DNA of 64,000 nucleotides, from positions 36,449,303 through 36,513,302 of the forward strand of contig NC_088645.1 in assembly GCF_964019385.1 (NCBI RefSeq), in the 5' to 3' direction. The stretch is from Sycon ciliatum (Eukaryota; Porifera; Calcarea; Leucosolenida; Sycettidae). Within the stretch, counting starts at the first letter, position 1; every line of letters begins with the position of its first letter. The notes beneath the pieces are model-generated. The model saw only the letters and a program-made list of their open reading frames with translations. It searched no databases and was not told the DNA's origin. A program made the translations under genes and the position numbers. Shown here in pieces: positions 61,960 through 64,000 of this stretch.

Positions 61960-62425
61960 AGTACTGTAGGAGTTTGGCTTTCGGCTTGTACAATTCGTTT
62001 TCGCAAAGCTTCCCTTTCTTTACTTATCTTTGATATTTATGACCCACCCAAGTTGGGTGGTGTGCTGCTTTGCTGCTTCGAATTGTAGTTAGACCGCTTT
62101 GTCAAATATCGTACTGGTCTCGTCATCGTCCAGTAACAATCGACATTCTTTGTTCCGTTGGGACTGTAGCTTTTGCTCGTTTTCGTTGCGCTTGCCTTCC
62201 CCTCTTTGGTCTTTTCCATAACCTTGAACCTTCCAAGTTGGAAGGCTGTCGGTTAGCGCTACGGAGATGTGTTGAAGCTAGGTGTCAGGACGTCGAATGT
62301 TTCAGTACTCTGTCCGTTTTGTGCCTAGTTATTGCACTTTCTGACTGTATTATAGTATCATGTTACAGTGATGGAGAGTTCCTCTTAACTCGTATCCATA
62401 TGTCTTTTTCTCTTCCACAATAATA
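61960..62425 (+). repeat. Best copy of the palindrome-bearing repeat family
   Basis: Contains ACCCAAGTTGGGT and CCTTCCAAGTTGGAAGG, and GACATTCTTTGTTCCGTTGG, the arm sequence of the hairpin in the 2571-bp units. Ends CTTTTTCTCTTCCAC followed by AAT repeats. Confidence 0.65.
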
Positions 62426-62446
62426 AGAATAAGAATAATAATATAG

Positions 62447-62800
62447 GTCGCATGTCTCCCAAATAATGGGTTCCACGCATTTGTCAACTGTTTCATCATG
62501 AAATAGATTGCAGCAGGAAGAATAGCATACAAAAAAAACATATACAGGTTCTAGCACATGACAAGTACATGCCATTTTTTACACCGATGTACATTTGTCA
62601 ATGAAGTCCAGCCATAGCTTTTTGTCCCGTGCAGTGTTGAGGCAATCCTCGAGCGTCTGTCCGAGAGGGGAGACGTCGGATTTCACCACATCAATCCCCG
62701 GAAGCCTCGGTCGTACTAGTGAACGCTTTATCTTTGACGTGTCGATGGCCATGGTTACCTTAGATGCTCATCCAAAATGTTGATTTCGTGCTTCGGAAAC
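62447..62800 (-). mobile_element. LINE C-terminal fragment and 3' UTR
   Basis: Minus-strand translation gives RSLVRPRLPGIDVVKSDVSP and LEDCLNTARDKKLWLDFIDK, the end of a LINE ORF2, followed by a 3' UTR ending GACCTATATTATT. Tail to tail with the repeat at 61960-62425 over the AAT tract. The other copy is at 10110-10345. Confidence 0.65.
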
Positions 62801-63214
62801 TTCTTCAGCTGAGCACCCTCACAGCTTGCACAATGCGGTCCATTCTGATTTTCACCCACGTTTTGGCGGAACGTGGGTGAGCCTCCATACACGGTATGTC
62901 GTGAATCAGAAAACGTCTGTACGTGGGTCACTGAGTATCACGTGGTACACACACGTAAAGTACCCACGGATTACGTGGGACCAAACCTCCCTAATACAAT
63001 CGCCATGATGACCAGATCGGTATGTTCGGTTGTGTTGAGTATCCTACCAGTTGAAGTGCTAGTATCAAATTATAGATAAAAAGCTCGCACAGATATCTGA
63101 GCTGTTGTTCTCTCAGTTCACATAAACGCTGACCGAAATTCAAGCCTGCTCTGATGCCAAGAGTTCAAATCGTGAAATTTTTCATTGACTACATGCCTAG
63201 TTGCTGCCCATGTG

Positions 63215-63290
63215 GTACGTGCGAATGAATGAAGATCTGAATGAAGATCGCCGCTTTGGCAGCATGTGTAGCTTCCAATCTGGTCAGGCC
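63215..63290 (-). pseudogene. Possible relic of an EGF-like exon
   Basis: QIGSYTCCQSG resembles NEIGNYTCCQLG of the exon at 7841-7981. Upstream cysteines are not found and the reading continues into unrelated text, so it is probably a broken duplicate. Confidence 0.3.
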
Positions 63291-63351
63291 GGTCAGGCGG
63301 TGGCCGGATCAACTTTTTGGTGACCGACGTGTACACGGATGGGGAGGTCAT

Positions 63352-63512
63352 GTGTACACCACAGTATACCCTCCACATCATAGACAAACTGTATGATATG
63401 TGTATACCCTCCATATCATACACAAACTGTATGAAAAGCTATGACTGTGTATACCCTCCATATCATACACAAACTGTATGAAAAGCTATGTGTATACCCT
63501 CCATATCACAGA
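63352..63512. repeat. 43-48-bp tandem repeat
   Basis: Units with GTGTATACCCTCCATATCAT and ACAAACTGTATGAAAAGCTA, about three and a half copies. Confidence 0.9.
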
Positions 63513-63765
63513 GGGTGTGCGCCTTAACCTGCAATAGTGCTCAAATGCCCGGAATGGGCAGAGCGTAGTACGCAAGAGGTACACAAAAGGAAGTATATAG
63601 GGCAGTTTTTTTGTTTCATGGCAAAACCAATCATCAGACAACATAAGGAGATTAGAAAAACGCAGGTATATGAAGGCAAGCAGAGGAGATAGAATAATTC
63701 AGTGCAGACAATCATTCAACACCTCCCAGAGGCAGTACGCTCTGACGTGCCAGAATCAACATCTC

Positions 63766-63970
63766 AGGTGCACACTCATCCACACACACACACTCACACT
63801 AATCCACACACAGCCTCTCGTTCTCACACACTCCACACTCCTCCACACTCCCGCATTATCACACCTAAACACACGCGCACGCACCCACACACACACACGC
63901 ACCAAACACACACACGCACCAAACACACACATGCACCACACACACATATACACACAGCCTCTCGTTCTCA
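63766..63970. repeat. CA-rich repeat with larger duplication
   Basis: Interrupted CACACA runs. The block CACAGCCTCTCGTTCTCACA with CCACACTCCCGCATTATC appears at about 63806-63860 and again at 63953-64000. Confidence 0.9.
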
Positions 63971-64000
63971 CACACTCCACACTCCCGCATTATCGCACCT

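Larger units (their letters stand above)
61646..62991. mobile_element. TIR element with nested insertions, about 1.35 kb
   Basis: Ends GGGAGGTTTAGCTCCCACGT and, inverted, ACGTGGGACCAAACCTCCC; TA on both sides (61644-61645, 62992-62993). Subterminal CACCCACGT/ACGTGGGTG motifs occur several times in both orientations. It carries the palindrome-family repeat (61960-62425) and a minus-strand LINE end (62447-62800) inside. No transposase of its own. Confidence 0.75.

Overview
Eukaryotic, almost certainly invertebrate metazoan DNA (sponge- or cnidarian-like is my guess; the window cannot prove it). The host signal is a set of short, phase-1/phase-1 exons, all on the minus strand, that encode single extracellular modules: seven EGF-like exons (817-939, 2769-2891, 7841-7981, 32254-32376, 42598-42720, 54518-54640, 56754-56882) and two sushi-like exons (4584-4739, 58305-58460). 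Each has a clean AG acceptor and GT donor. Read from high to low coordinates they look like the middle of one giant secreted or cell-surface gene with introns up to about 24 kb. Several exons share flanking intron sequence, so exon plus intron was copied as a block.

Nearly everything else is transposable elements filling those introns. 1-8.9 kb: exons, small TIR elements, microsatellites. 9-31 kb: a dense field of Penelope-like retroelements (PLEs) with GIY-YIG endonuclease: C-terminal fragments in inverted pairs (10.7-13.9 kb), a 5'-truncated LINE with a restriction-like endonuclease (14.0-16.4 kb), a 2571-bp tandem duplication (15.7-21.4 kb), one near-complete PLE (21.6-25.9 kb, minus), a 477-bp tandem array with complete hammerhead ribozymes (25.95-27.08 kb), another PLE end (27.1-28.25 kb) and a palindrome with two 1182-bp PLE arms (28.3-30.8 kb). 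31-40 kb: a Ty3/gypsy LTR element (minus) interrupted by DNA elements, with a related TIR element beside it. 39.9-42.6 kb: LINE fragment, GATA/GA microsatellites, tRNA-derived SINE. 44.6-47.9 kb: LINE fragment and MITEs. 48.0-52.6 kb: a nearly complete two-ORF CR1/L2-like LINE. 52.6-64 kb: hammerhead-like tandem repeats, a 14-bp minisatellite with higher-order structure, a LINE 3' half, TIR elements and SINE-like pieces.

Three themes recur. First, PLE 3' ends, and some LINE ends, abut (ATT)n tracts, often two elements tail to tail over one tract and in both strand orientations. Second, the PLE GIY-YIG domain is split by a long basic insert with AT-hook motifs. Third, about fifteen hammerhead-type ribozyme motifs of several sequence families sit at PLE ends, two of them bounding a complete 477-bp unit that resembles an animal retrozyme. 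No rRNA, CRISPR, prokaryotic operon or confident tRNA gene was found.
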